A stretch of 64,000 nucleotides of DNA from contig CAJNOI010000201.1 of the NCBI GenBank assembly GCA_905250115.1, positions 62,001 through 126,000 on the forward strand, given 5' to 3'. A program made the position numbers and the translations under genes. The stretch comes from Adineta steineri (Eukaryota; Rotifera; Eurotatoria; Adinetida; Adinetidae). Shown piece by piece: positions 11,293-21,995 of this stretch (position 1 is the first letter of the stretch; each line of letters begins with the position of its first letter). Under the pieces are notes generated by a model. That model was not told where the DNA came from. It made no database searches and was given only the letters and a program-made list of their open reading frames with translations.

Positions 11293-13765
11293 ATGATTGG
11301 ATCTCTTGATATATTACCGAAAGGTTTTAATTTAACAATTATCGAAGAAGATGAACTTAGTAAAAGTGTTGTTAACTTTTTGGGACATAGACGAAGAAAT
11401 AAATTTACTTTTCCATTACTTATATCCCTTTATTCATTTATTTTTGGAACTGGTCTTGCGGGAAATTTTTGTAAGATTTAATTGTTTTATTTTGAAATAC
11501 ATTTCTTTCGTTTTTTTTTCTCATAGGTACATGTATTACAATTTGGAAAAGTCGTGATATGCATACTCCAACAAATTTTTATCTTTTTTCTCTTGCTGTT
11601 TCGGATTTACTATTAATTAGCTTGGGTAAATATCATTTTTTCCATCGAGAGTCTTGTCCATATAGTTAGTTGTCAGCATATATTAATGTCAACGTTTATC
11701 TTATAATAAATGATATTTCTATTAACTTAAAGATAAACATCTTATGATCGATAGTGATAGATGATATAAAAAATCTTTCTATACCTGTTTCTTTATTTTT
11801 AATAGGTTTATCAGTTGAAATGTATAATATCTATGAATCATGGCCATGGTAAAATAATTAAATATTTTTTACGACAAAAAAAAAGTCATCTTGATTTTAT
11901 TTAATATAGGATATTTGGTGAAACATTTTGTGTATTTCGTACTGTTGTATTGGAAATTGTAACATCAGCATCAATTCTAACCGTTCTATGTTTTACTATT
12001 GAACGTTATTTAGCTATTTGTTTTCCAATCATATCACAAAAAGTTCTAGGTGGTTTAAATCGTGCACTTAAAATGATTATGATTGTTTGGTTTTTATCAT
12101 TCCTACTTGCTGTACCGTACACATTTACTGCTGGTAAAAGAAAAAAATTTAAATAGAAGAAATAATCTTATTATATTGACTTTTCATTCAGGAGTTTTTG
12201 TTAGTGTTAAAAATGAAGTTCGAAATGTAACTGTTGAAATTCTTGATAGTCGAATATGTGCAATTCGTCCTGAATATTGGGAACCAATGTTATATTATAT
12301 GGCTGTAACAACAGTTCTCGTTTTTCTTATACCAATATTTGTTATAACTGTTTTATATGTTTTAATGGGTATTACGTTATATAAAGCAAGTCATCGTCCA
12401 TCAAATAGCAATGAAGGAAAAAAACATGAACATGTTATTTTACATCATCATCGTCATCAACAATTTTGGTTGAGACAAAATACAGCATCAATAATAAAAT
12501 CACGACCAATGAGAAATTCAAGAAGAGCAATTTTGAAAATGTTGGGTAAGCAAAAAATTTGTTTTTGTTTTTTCGTTAATTGAATATTTAATTAAATATA
12601 TTTATTTAGTGGCGGTTGTAATTGCATTTTTTATTTGCTGGGCACCATTTCATACACAACGTATAACTGCATTTGTTACAAGATTATTAGATAAAGCAAA
12701 TAAAAATATAACATCCGATGCAGCAACAAAATTTCAAGAAATACTTTTCTTTGCTTCAGGTATTATTTTTTATTCGATAGATTTTTTTTCTACTAAATAA
12801 TTCATATTGCATGATTGATTTAATCGTCTAGTTAGAGAACTACAGGAAGTGCAATAATATCGGTTGAAATTATTAATAGAAAAGTTCCTGTTTGTCTCAG
12901 TCTGTATATTTTAGATGAGTTCTTTTAACTTTAAGAGAAATATTAGAATTTGGAAAATATCTGGTAGTACGCTTGGATACAATAGACTGTTTTGTGTTTA
13001 TTTATAAATTCATTTTGTTGTCAGAATATACATTGGGGAATAGTAGCATCATTTAACATTAAACTTTTATGATATATATATATATATATAGAAAATGAGT
13101 GTAAATTTGATAAATTAAACTGTCTGAACCGATGATTTTACTCGAAAATTCGATTCTGTATAACTATATTGAAATAATTTCTTGTATTAATTATAGGAAT
13201 TTTATATTATTTGTCAGCTACTGTAAATCCTCTCTTATATAATATAATGTCAAGACGATATCGAAATAGTTTTAAACGAACATTATGTCGTTGGCGAAAT
13301 GTGACTCCTAAACCTTGTTATCGTAATGGACGTTCTTATATGTATTATAATCGAAATTTACCACGTACACCAACAAATCCTGGTACAACAAATCCATATC
13401 AACGATCAGCGGCTTATAAATCGAGTTCTTATAATCATTATCGTGATAATCTTTTTACATTTTCAATGTCAAAATATAAATTAGTTATTGGTTCTCGTAC
13501 ATTTTCTCGACAAGATTTACATGGTGATTATCGTCAACGTACATCATTTCATTATCGTTTATCATTTATACAAAAAACTGAACGTGAAGAAGAAAAAGAA
13601 AAAATGAAATTACAATTACAAAAAAGAAAATTTTCTCTGAATTTTATTCAACAACCGAAAAAACATCGAGCTCGATTTATTTTTACTACAAATGTACCAC
13701 CAATAACACCACCAAATACATCAATTAGTGATTCAAAAAATTCCCATATTAAACAGTATCAATAG
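11293..13765 (+). CDS. Neuromedin-U/pyrokinin-receptor-like GPCR, left-arm allele (intact)
   Basis: Seven exons join in frame to 538 aa: 11293-11470, 11527-11625, 11806-11848, 11910-12133, 12192-12545, 12610-12759, 13197-13765. The protein is a rhodopsin-family receptor: TM1 ends [13 protein letters not shown]2 is [14 protein letters not shown], Cys near 114 is the conserved TM3 disulphide partner, and ERY at about 138-140 is the DRY variant. TM6 reads [12 protein letters not shown] and TM7 reads [20 protein letters not shown], the TM6/TM7 wording of neuromedin-U, CAPA and pyrokinin receptors. An N-glycosylation site (NLT) lies in the N-terminus. A basic tail of ~170 residues follows TM7, longer than usual. 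The expected role is Gq-type signalling from an amidated neuropeptide; the exact ligand is unknown. The right-arm allele carries a frameshift. Confidence 0.88.
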
Positions 13766-15424
13766 TATAGGATAATTTTTTTTCAGTTGTAAATAAGAAA
13801 AAAAAAATATATATTTTTATTTATTAACTTGACCTTTTTATCAAATAAATAGGCAAGACTTGTAAAAAAAAAAGAAGAACATTTTTCTTAAGTATCACAT
13901 TCAAATTCACTTGGGAGAATTTACAATGATGTTAAGTTCAGAACTAAGTTTAATTCTTTTTTTTTCTGGTCACAAGACAATGAATTGTTCTCAAAGAACT
14001 TATACAATGTGTCAAAATGCTTTTAGTGTCACGAAAGAACTTGGCATAATTTGTTATATTCAGCAAGATGATATTATTGTATTATATCGCATGATGATAT
14101 TTAATCTAGCCGAAGTATAAGATACTATGAAATTACAGTACAGATACACGTCTATCGAGTCGATACCATATGTATGATATCTCAACATCACGTACGTCAT
14201 TCGTTTTGTATGTGACGACATTTTCTGTCAATCTACTTTGTTAAAGTATATCATAAATGTCATCAAGTTGACAAGATTTAATTATAATCTTAAGGACTAT
14301 CTTTTTATAGAAAAAATCCAAGTAAATAGACAGAAATTTTATGAAATTAGAAAATTCAGTTCAGACGTATCTAGTCTAAAGAGCACTTGAAAATAATTTT
14401 AGACATGAATAACAACATCGTAAAAATTCCGACGTCCTATTTTCTATATCACAAGGAAAAGACATAATTGATTTTAATCAATAACTGTAATCTGCATTAT
14501 TGCAAATGAGAAGATTTGTAGAACATATGATGATTTTTATACAGAACTGACATTCAAGAGAAAGATTTGCTTACATTCTACCATACGTCTCGAGTATATT
14601 GATAAGAACTAATACTATTCGACAAATGATTGTTCTATCTATGCATAATTTTATATATTTTCTTCTATATGAAACTGAATCAATTTATTTCGATCTCTAG
14701 CGAAATCTATAATTTATTCTTCTTTTAGGATTTTACATTCTTTGTTCTGTTTTCAGGTTGTTGATAATCGCTCAAGAAATAGCTTGTTTGCTCAATAATT
14801 TGTGATTTAATTTCATACCTTACTCAGTGAAATTGAGTTATTAATAAATCGTTATATAGATATAAAGTAGTAACTTATCCATTGATTTCGTATTATTAAC
14901 AAATAGAAATGTATCAAAATCTAAATAAAAAATCGTTTTAATCGTGAAAATTATTATATTAGACAAAAAATAAACATTCAGTTACGAATAATTTATTTAT
15001 AAGTCATAAATTTAAATGAAATTTTCTAGATAAATCGTGTTTATATGAAATCAAAAATACTGCCAGATAAATCGATACAGCAGTGGATTCATATTCGGTG
15101 ATAGATTCTAACCGATTTAATCATCAATACAACGAACCATATGTTTGCCATAAGTTCACTTAAAGATGCGATTTTTTTTATCAATTTTCTTAAACTCATT
15201 AATTTTTTCACGAAACTACGTGTGTGAGTAGTCCTTTCATGATGGTTAGCTCATTATATATCTTATATATCTTCATGCGTTTTCTTAAATATTGTTATTT
15301 CTAACTGGTAAAATTTTTTAACTAAATGTTTAGTACATAAAGTCAAGTATAATATTAATATTAATCTCCTAATGAATTAGATATTTATTAAAGTAAATTT
15401 AAAAGAAACCTATTACATACTAAG
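13766..15424. other. Intergenic, no gene seen
   Basis: This is AT-rich spacer. A short ORF at 13911-14120 is matched in the right arm but has no recognisable domain and lies directly 3' of the receptor, so it is more likely 3' UTR or spacer. Nothing else was recognised. Confidence 0.6.
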
Positions 15425-16230
15425 AACTTTTTTCAAGATTTGGATAGCGAAAGAAAAAGACTTTGCTGAACTGTTTTTTTCCAATATATACATTTTTCAA
15501 TGATATCCTAAATGGAAATGTAATAAAAATTATTGTCATTTTCTAATGTTCCTTCTTGAACAGTCGGTACAATAAGAACTTGATCATTTGTAGTCATATT
15601 CAAGCTCTGTGAATTAGTGACTGGTCATAATTCTAGCAGAGTCTCATTATCTTAAGCAAAAAATATTGCTGTAATTAAAACAAAATACAGTTGATTTTCA
15701 ACTTGAAATATAACTGCAGAATCTTCGGCACCTTTGGTTTTCGAATAACGGTTTGCTGTATAGTGCATATGTCCAACTTTACACGATGTGAAAAAACGAA
15801 GATGTGGATTTGAGAGAACAGTACAAATTCTTTCGATAATAGACGATGAATGCATAACTCTTACTATATTTGATTGCAAATTACAATAACCACAATCAGA
15901 CGTCATATTTTCGATATAAGTTTTAAGTTAACGATCAATTGTAGTATCATGATTATTCCTAAACTTAGGTAACATTCTATAGAAATTTTTAATTAATGAA
16001 AAAAAATATAGATCTAGCATGCTTTCAAAGTAAAAGATACAGTATCAAGTTAATGGACTATAATCATTGATAGTTTGCCCAATATGGCTCAGAGAATGAA
16101 TAACTTGTTGATTATGTCGGGTTGTATATAATTTTGGATGTTTTATAAGAAACTTTTGCAGAAGACTTTTCACAATTTCTATCATATTCACGGTTAAATC
16201 GCGATATTCTGCAAAGTGGATAGAAACCAC
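15425..16230 (-). pseudogene. Decayed transposase C-terminal fragment, left arm
   Basis: Read on the minus strand, the start (HFAEYRDLTVNMIE ... TTRHNQQVIHSLSHIG) has the layout of the C-terminal helical region found in several cut-and-paste transposases (DUF4218-like: early Y-V, H--H-L-HI, then a STF-FDSMLG segment that survives better in the right arm). It then runs through SDCGYCNLQSNIVR and TKGAEDSAVIFQVENQLYF, with stops between segments. No N-terminal or catalytic part was found nearby. The right-arm copy (44213-45012) is broken at different places, so neither is functional. The family assignment rests on pattern resemblance only. Confidence 0.55.
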
Positions 16231-16355
16231 TAACTTCAGGAAATGGTCATGGTATTTAAGTTTCAGAAATTTTTTGAAAATTACTGTAATTGTACAATTT
16301 AGTGGTAAGTGAAACTAATATACAATTCTTCAAAACAATAATAGTTTCTTAAAAA

Positions 16356-16486
16356 TAATGTTACCTTTCTGACCATGAAAACTTGTGTTTTTAACGTTAG
16401 AACATGCGTGAAAGATTGTAAACAAATTAAACAATGTTAGATTTTTCTAGTTTTATCGTGTTTTGAAGGTCAAAAAGTTAACATTA
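16356..16486. mobile_element. TIR MITE (~131 bp), left-arm copy
   Basis: The ends are inverted copies of about 26 bp: AATGTTACCTTTCTGACC at the 5' end and the complement of GGTCAAAAAGTTAACATT at the 3' end. The right-arm copy (43944-44084) has TIRs of similar quality ending in GTAACGTTAA, suggesting a TTAA or TA target. A second small hairpin, GAAGCCGTAA paired with TTACGAGGCTTC, lies alongside at 16495-16537 and may belong to the same or a nested element. Confidence 0.65.
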
Positions 16487-17215
16487 GTTTTTGTGAAGCC
16501 GTAAAATTTTTAACGGATTTTCACGTTACGAGGCTTCGTTAACACTGCAATTATTTTTACATGGGAGGAAATGACGTAATTGTTGATGTAAACTAATACA
16601 GAAGTTTTTGCAATTGTTATTAGTTCGTCTTATTTACTCAATATTAATAATTCATATTTACATTAAAAATTTCTTTTCTTTATATAATATTATTATAAAC
16701 GATACAAATCAATCTCTATCTAGGGAATCTAGGTATTATTTGAATCCTTTACCTTTCGTTTCATCTTCAATAAGGAAATCTATTTACATATAGATTTATT
16801 ATATGCATTAGAGGTTGAACAGTAGAAATGAATATATAGACAACATTATCGTCAAGGTTATAAACAATCTATCGAAACAAAGGAAATCAAACTATTTGCA
16901 TTACAAACAAATTCCTTTTATAAGAAAAAAGGAGAAAACGTCAATAATTACGTCTTCCGTAGATAATTTGCTTTTCTTCATTATTTGAAGAAGTTACTGG
17001 AAAGAAACATATTCTACATTCATCAAGCCATTCAATAGATAAGAAATCTTCTGAATTAATTTTCTTTCATGTCAAAAGAAAAGAGATTTGATTATATTTA
17101 ATATCAAAGAGTGTTCATATTTTCCTTAAGACAAGATTTTTCTCTCATATGAATATCAAATCTTTTTTTCCATCAGAAGATAAATATTTTCTTTCTAGTA
17201 TAGTCATCACAAAAT

Positions 17216-18190
17216 ATGCATCAACTAGGACATATTTCACAAAATCTAATGATTATTCTTGGTATGATTATGTATATATTCGGAACAATTGGAAATATTT
17301 TTAATATTCTAATATTTTTACGTTGGTCTCGATTACAAAAAAAATCTCAAGGAAAATGTAATAGTTCATTATATTTATTTGTATCATCTGTATCAAATTT
17401 AATTATTATTATTTATCCTCTATTAACTCGTATTATATTTGATGGTTTTGAATATTCGGTAACAAAAGAAACTGTTTTTATTTTATGTAAATTTCGTTAT
17501 TATATTTTACATACATTTGATTTAATATCATTAACATGTATATGTCTAGCAACACTTGATAGATATTTAATATCATCAAGAAAAGTACGTTTAAGACAAA
17601 AGATTATAATTAGAAAACGAGCAGAACAATTAATTTTATTTATTATTATTTTGATTGCTTTTTATTGTATTCCAATAGCTATATTTTTTGATGTTTCAAA
17701 TAATGGTCGTTGTGCGATTTATTCACCAAAATTTTTATATTATTATTTTTGGATATTTCAAATATGTCTTCATAGTATTATACCAATTATATTTCTTACA
17801 ATATTAGGTACATTAACATATAAACAATTAAGAAAAATGAAACGAACAAAACGAATTAGAACATTAAATAGTGATAAGCAACTTTCTCGAATGTTATTAT
17901 TAATGTGCATAGCTATAGTTTTATCATCAATACCATATTGTATTGAACATATATATTTTGTCATGACACCAAATGATCCTTTAGAACGAACTTCATATAT
18001 ATTTCTCTATCATGTTATTACATCAATTTTATTCTATACAAATCCAGTAACTAGTTTTTATGTATTCTTTATTTCAACACCGAACTTTCGAAGACATATT
18101 CGACAATTAATATTTGGTAAGAGCCATACTCATCGTTTTGATTGTGAAACATTTAGTATGATAAATCCTGCATCTACTTTACATGAATAA
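17216..18190 (+). CDS. Small intronless GPCR, left-arm allele
   Basis: This is a single-exon gene of 324 aa. Seven hydrophobic segments are visible: TM1 MIILGMIMYIFGTIGNIFNI, TM2 LYLFVSSVSNLIIIIYPLL, and a TM3 ending in ATLDRYL (DRY conserved). A Cys at the TM3 start (FILCKF) and a Cys in loop 2 (NGRCAIY) could pair. TM6 is MLLLMCIAIVLSSIPYC and TM7 is FYTNPVTSFYVFFIST, where the usual NPxxY is altered to NPVTSFY. Intronless rhodopsin-like receptors of this sort are expanded in rotifers and resemble peptide (FMRFamide-like) or chemosensory receptors; the ligand is unknown. The next gene (19976-20968) is a clear tandem paralogue. The right-arm allele is cut by the N gap (42900-43145). Confidence 0.85.
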   Translation: MHQLGHISQNLMIILGMIMYIFGTIGNIFNILIFLRWSRLQKKSQGKCNSSLYLFVSSVSNLIIIIYPLLTRIIFDGFEYSVTKETVFILCKFRYYILHTFDLISLTCICLATLDRYLISSRKVRLRQKIIIRKRAEQLILFIIILIAFYCIPIAIFFDVSNNGRCAIYSPKFLYYYFWIFQICLHSIIPIIFLTILGTLTYKQLRKMKRTKRIRTLNSDKQLSRMLLLMCIAIVLSSIPYCIEHIYFVMTPNDPLERTSYIFLYHVITSILFYTNPVTSFYVFFISTPNFRRHIRQLIFGKSHTHRFDCETFSMINPASTLHE

Positions 18191-19975
18191 GAATAAAAAA
18201 AACAAATTGATATTAGATGTGTTTATAGTTATCCATTATTTTTAACATTCCATGGTTTTATCTTATGCATCTATTTTTGGACGTTGTGTTAATATTTATT
18301 TAATGATCTATGTGGAATAAAAGAACAAATATGTGTTAAACAGATCAAAAGAATTAATTCCAAACACGTATTCAGTTCAAAATTCTTTTAAGTGCAAATC
18401 AAAGTTCCCAGGTCAAAAAAACTGAGGAATCGGAAAATAGATTTTATGTATACTTATTTATCTTGAATAAAGAAAAACATAAAAATTAGTTTGATTTCAA
18501 ATGGTAAAATCAAATCATAGGTAAAGAGTGTCCTGACAATAAAAATAACCAAATACAATGATTATAAAATTCATAAGGGTGCTTTAGTTTTTGTAGCTGA
18601 CGAGTTTATATAAGACGGAGGAAAATACGTTTTTAACGTGATTACGATAGTCCGATTATAAATGCTTTATATTATTCAATGTATATAAACAGATGATTAA
18701 AAGAAAAAAAAGTCATAAATAGTTTATCAATTAGATGATAATAATAGTAATAAAAAGTTGCATTCTAGGAAAATATATTAGCATGTACGAGCGTGATATA
18801 ATGACTTGATTTTTTTTCTATGAAGTTATTTAGTATAAATAGAACTATGGTAAAACAGAGTTTTGTTATTATTTTAGAGAATATATAAAAAAAGGTGTAC
18901 GTTATCATGATGTTCATCAGTTAAAGCTGATTTAAATTAATATCAAGCTGCTTCAATATATGAAGTATGTTACTGACATGGATGACATGCGTTAACAAAA
19001 ATTAGTAAGTTTTTGATGCACGTTGCTCAATGGTATTATGCAACTCTGAGAATCATAACTAAAAACTCTTGTTTTTTAGGTTATACATTACATGTACAAG
19101 CTGAGATTTACATTTGTTCGTATTATTCGGTGAATTTTTTCTAATAGCAACCTATATTCTATATAAAGTTTGTAATATTTTATGAATAAATATGACAATG
19201 CAAAAAATTAATTTTATATTTTTGCACTAGTTTTAACAGACGTATATCCATTAAGTTAACGAAACTTAAAAGTATGTGACATGAGTACTTTGAAACCAAG
19301 ATTATATATATATATATTCAAGCTTTTCTTCTAATTAAACATGTAGGTAATACTTAAAATGAACTTGTATTTTTATTTATAGTATAATTAAAAAGATATT
19401 ACATAAATAATAATTATCAAATAAAGATTCATGTTCTTTTCTTGCGATAAAAAACTTTAATTGTATAGAATTTAGAATAATTCTGTTGCTACTAGAAATC
19501 ATTATGAAATCGATGACTGGAAATTAAACACTATGTTAACATAATAGAGTGCAACAAAACAATTGAAATTAATCGGAACTACCATTATTAAGCAACAAGG
19601 GGTTGTCCTTCCTGTATAGACGAATAGTATAAAGATTTGCTAGAGTCATAATATTAAAGATTTAAAATCTATATTATTCTTTAATTCATTAATGAATGTC
19701 ATGCAGTAGAATAAAGTTTATATTTAATTATTATCTTTTTAAAAAATGAAGATAAATATAATTTGTAATAGAATATGACATGTACGTGAAAGATTCATAA
19801 TCAACATAAAAAGTTTGTTGACTCGCATCTTTTACTTATAACATTCTTCTTTTCTTTCTACGTGAAACGAGGAGGAGGAGTATCCTTCCTTCCTGCAATA
19901 ACAAATCTATCTAGCTATATATATGCAGTAAGAATTACTACTTATTTTTTGTTGTGTTCTTATCTAGATTTAAAT
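18191..19975. other. Spacer between tandem GPCR paralogues
   Basis: This is 1.8 kb of AT-rich DNA. An upstream in-frame ATG at 19862 would add 38 residues (MKRGGG...) to the next receptor, but the extension has no match in the paralogue. No other feature was seen. Confidence 0.6.
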
Positions 19976-20968
19976 ATGAATCATCTTGAATTTATTTCAC
20001 ATCAATTAATGATTATAATTGGTATTTTTATGTATATATTTGGTACAATAGGAAATCTATTAAATATATATGTATTTTATATCTGGTCACGTTCAAAGAA
20101 ACATACAAGAAAAAGTTCAAATAGTTATCGAACAAGTAATAGTTCACTTTATTTATTAACAGCTTCAATAGGTAATTTAATTTTAATTCTTTATCCACTT
20201 TTAACACGAATTATATTTGATGGTTTTCAATATTCAGTTACAAGTAATACTGTAGCAATTTTATGTAGAATTCGTTATTATATTTTACATACATCTGATT
20301 TAATGTCAATAACATGTATATGTATGGCAACATTCGATAGATATTTAATATCATCAAGAAAAGCTCGTTTAAGACGATTAAGTACAACAAAAAAACGAAC
20401 AAAACAAACAATTTTTATTATTACTTGTTTATATAGTTTACATAGCATTCCATTAGCTTATTTCTTTGATGTTTCTGGGACTGGTCAATGTTCAATATCA
20501 TCAAGAACATATTTATATTATTATTTATGGACATTTCAAATAATTCTTCGTGGTTTATTACCAATAAGTTTCCTAACAATCGTATGTTTATTAACATTTA
20601 AACAATTAAATAAGAATAAACGAGTAAAATATAATGGTCATTTAAGTCGTGAAAAACAATTTTCTCGCATGCTATTATTAATATCTTTAGCTATAGTTTT
20701 ATCATCAATACCATATTGTATAGAACATATATATTATGTAATGATATCAGATAATCGTTCAGATCAATCATCATTGACTTATTTTTATCATGTTATTTCT
20801 TCGATATTATTCTATACAAATGCAGTAACTAGTTTTTATATATTCTATATATCTACACCGAATTTTCGTGCTCAAGTACAACGTTTAATTTATTCTCAAC
20901 GAAATCTTCATCATAGAACTTCGAAACAAATTAAAATTATTGTTATTGAACGTAATTCACGTATATAA
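19976..20968 (+). CDS. Small intronless GPCR, tandem paralogue
   Basis: This is a single-exon gene of 330 aa from the Met at 19976; that start aligns with the paralogue's (MNHLEFISHQLMIIIG against MHQLGHISQNLMIILG). An in-frame Met at 19862 is less likely. The TM layout is the same as in the upstream receptor: RIRYYILHTSDLMSITCICM leads into ATFDRYL in TM3, TM6 is MLLLISLAIVLSSIPYC, and TM7 FYTNAVTSFYIFYIST has lost the Pro of NPxxY. The two proteins agree through most TM segments and diverge in loops and tail, as expected after an older tandem duplication. The ligand is unknown. It lies outside the duplicated arms, so only one allele is seen. Confidence 0.84.
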   Translation: MNHLEFISHQLMIIIGIFMYIFGTIGNLLNIYVFYIWSRSKKHTRKSSNSYRTSNSSLYLLTASIGNLILILYPLLTRIIFDGFQYSVTSNTVAILCRIRYYILHTSDLMSITCICMATFDRYLISSRKARLRRLSTTKKRTKQTIFIITCLYSLHSIPLAYFFDVSGTGQCSISSRTYLYYYLWTFQIILRGLLPISFLTIVCLLTFKQLNKNKRVKYNGHLSREKQFSRMLLLISLAIVLSSIPYCIEHIYYVMISDNRSDQSSLTYFYHVISSILFYTNAVTSFYIFYISTPNFRAQVQRLIYSQRNLHHRTSKQIKIIVIERNSRI

Positions 20969-21995
20969 AAATGTTGTTTAAAATACTTTTTTCAATATGT
21001 AATAAATAGACATGTAGGAGAATAGCCGTTAGGCATGCTTGTCAAGTTCTCTTGGAAAATAATTGATACGATATATAGAATAGACATAATGAGAGTGTGT
21101 TGAAAATGTTGTTATTTTCAGTCCGCTTGTTGGATTTTGTCTTCAAGAAATATTTGACAATTATTTTATTAGACAGTTCTTTCGGATGTTGTCAACATGA
21201 CCCCATTAGCGCTTATTCGCTATTTTATGATAATAGATAATTGAGTCGAAAGTATCCAACAAATGTATCTGAAATCTTAATAATATTTCATTCTATTTAT
21301 AATCTGAGTAACCAAAAATATCAAATCATTAATACGGAAATATATATTCTATAGAGTTAGAAAAGCATTGATGAAATACAAAATCACTTGACTTTGTCTT
21401 ATACAAGTTCATATGAACTTGTAAGTATTTATCTTTTCTATTCCTTTCATAACAAATTCAATCTTGAGAATGGGTACTTTATATAAATACGAGTCATATA
21501 AGAAAAACAGCGTCAATTCAAATTCGAATGTAAACAAATATATCTATTAGTATTGATATATTTTGGTGGTATTTATCTGAAATATTTTGATTTAAATATG
21601 TACATATTAATACTGCATTTCATTCTCAGCAATGTCATGACATGTACATACAATGTACCATAATATAGATATTAACCATATGTTTGTTTTTTTCCTTCCT
21701 TATATTCGCCCTAATTATTTTCTACGAAGATAGAAAACCCATTTGGTATATTCCATTTCATCTTCTCTAAATAGCTATAGTTTCCACCTAAATACTTTTT
21801 ATCTAATAACTTGTTTAAATCAAAAGAAAAAACTTGTTAGAATATATTTTCACAAAAAGAAAATTTTATGCATAAAAAAACACATAACAACATCGGAAAC
21901 AAGAAAGAAAGAAAAGTAGACTACAAAATGCTAAACTGAAATAATAATTAATCATAAATGTATTGTTTATTAGTTATGTTTTCTTGTTCTTCCTT
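20969..21995. other. Intergenic, no gene seen
   Basis: This is AT-rich spacer between the GPCR and the 3' end of the minus-strand transposase-like gene. Nothing was recognised. Confidence 0.6.

Larger units (their letters stand above)
1..17461 (+). repeat. Left arm of a ~17.4-kb inverted repeat
   Basis: The whole stretch reappears in reverse complement at 42900-60307. Matching landmarks are the ART-TPR stop (1273 against 59035), the Rap1GAP-like start (2441 against 57858), the small coiled-coil gene start (7419 against 53072), the peptide-receptor start (11293 against 49164) and the small GPCR start (17216 against 43145). The sum of paired coordinates stays between about 60275 and 60491, so the arms are collinear with only small indels. 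Proteins are nearly identical; noncoding DNA carries many substitutions and private insertions. The arm is open at the window start. Confidence 0.97.

Noticed and set aside
13911..14120. 69-aa ORF conserved in both arms (also 46340-46549)
   Set aside because: It has no recognisable domain and lies directly 3' of the receptor; conservation is expected because the whole arm is duplicated.
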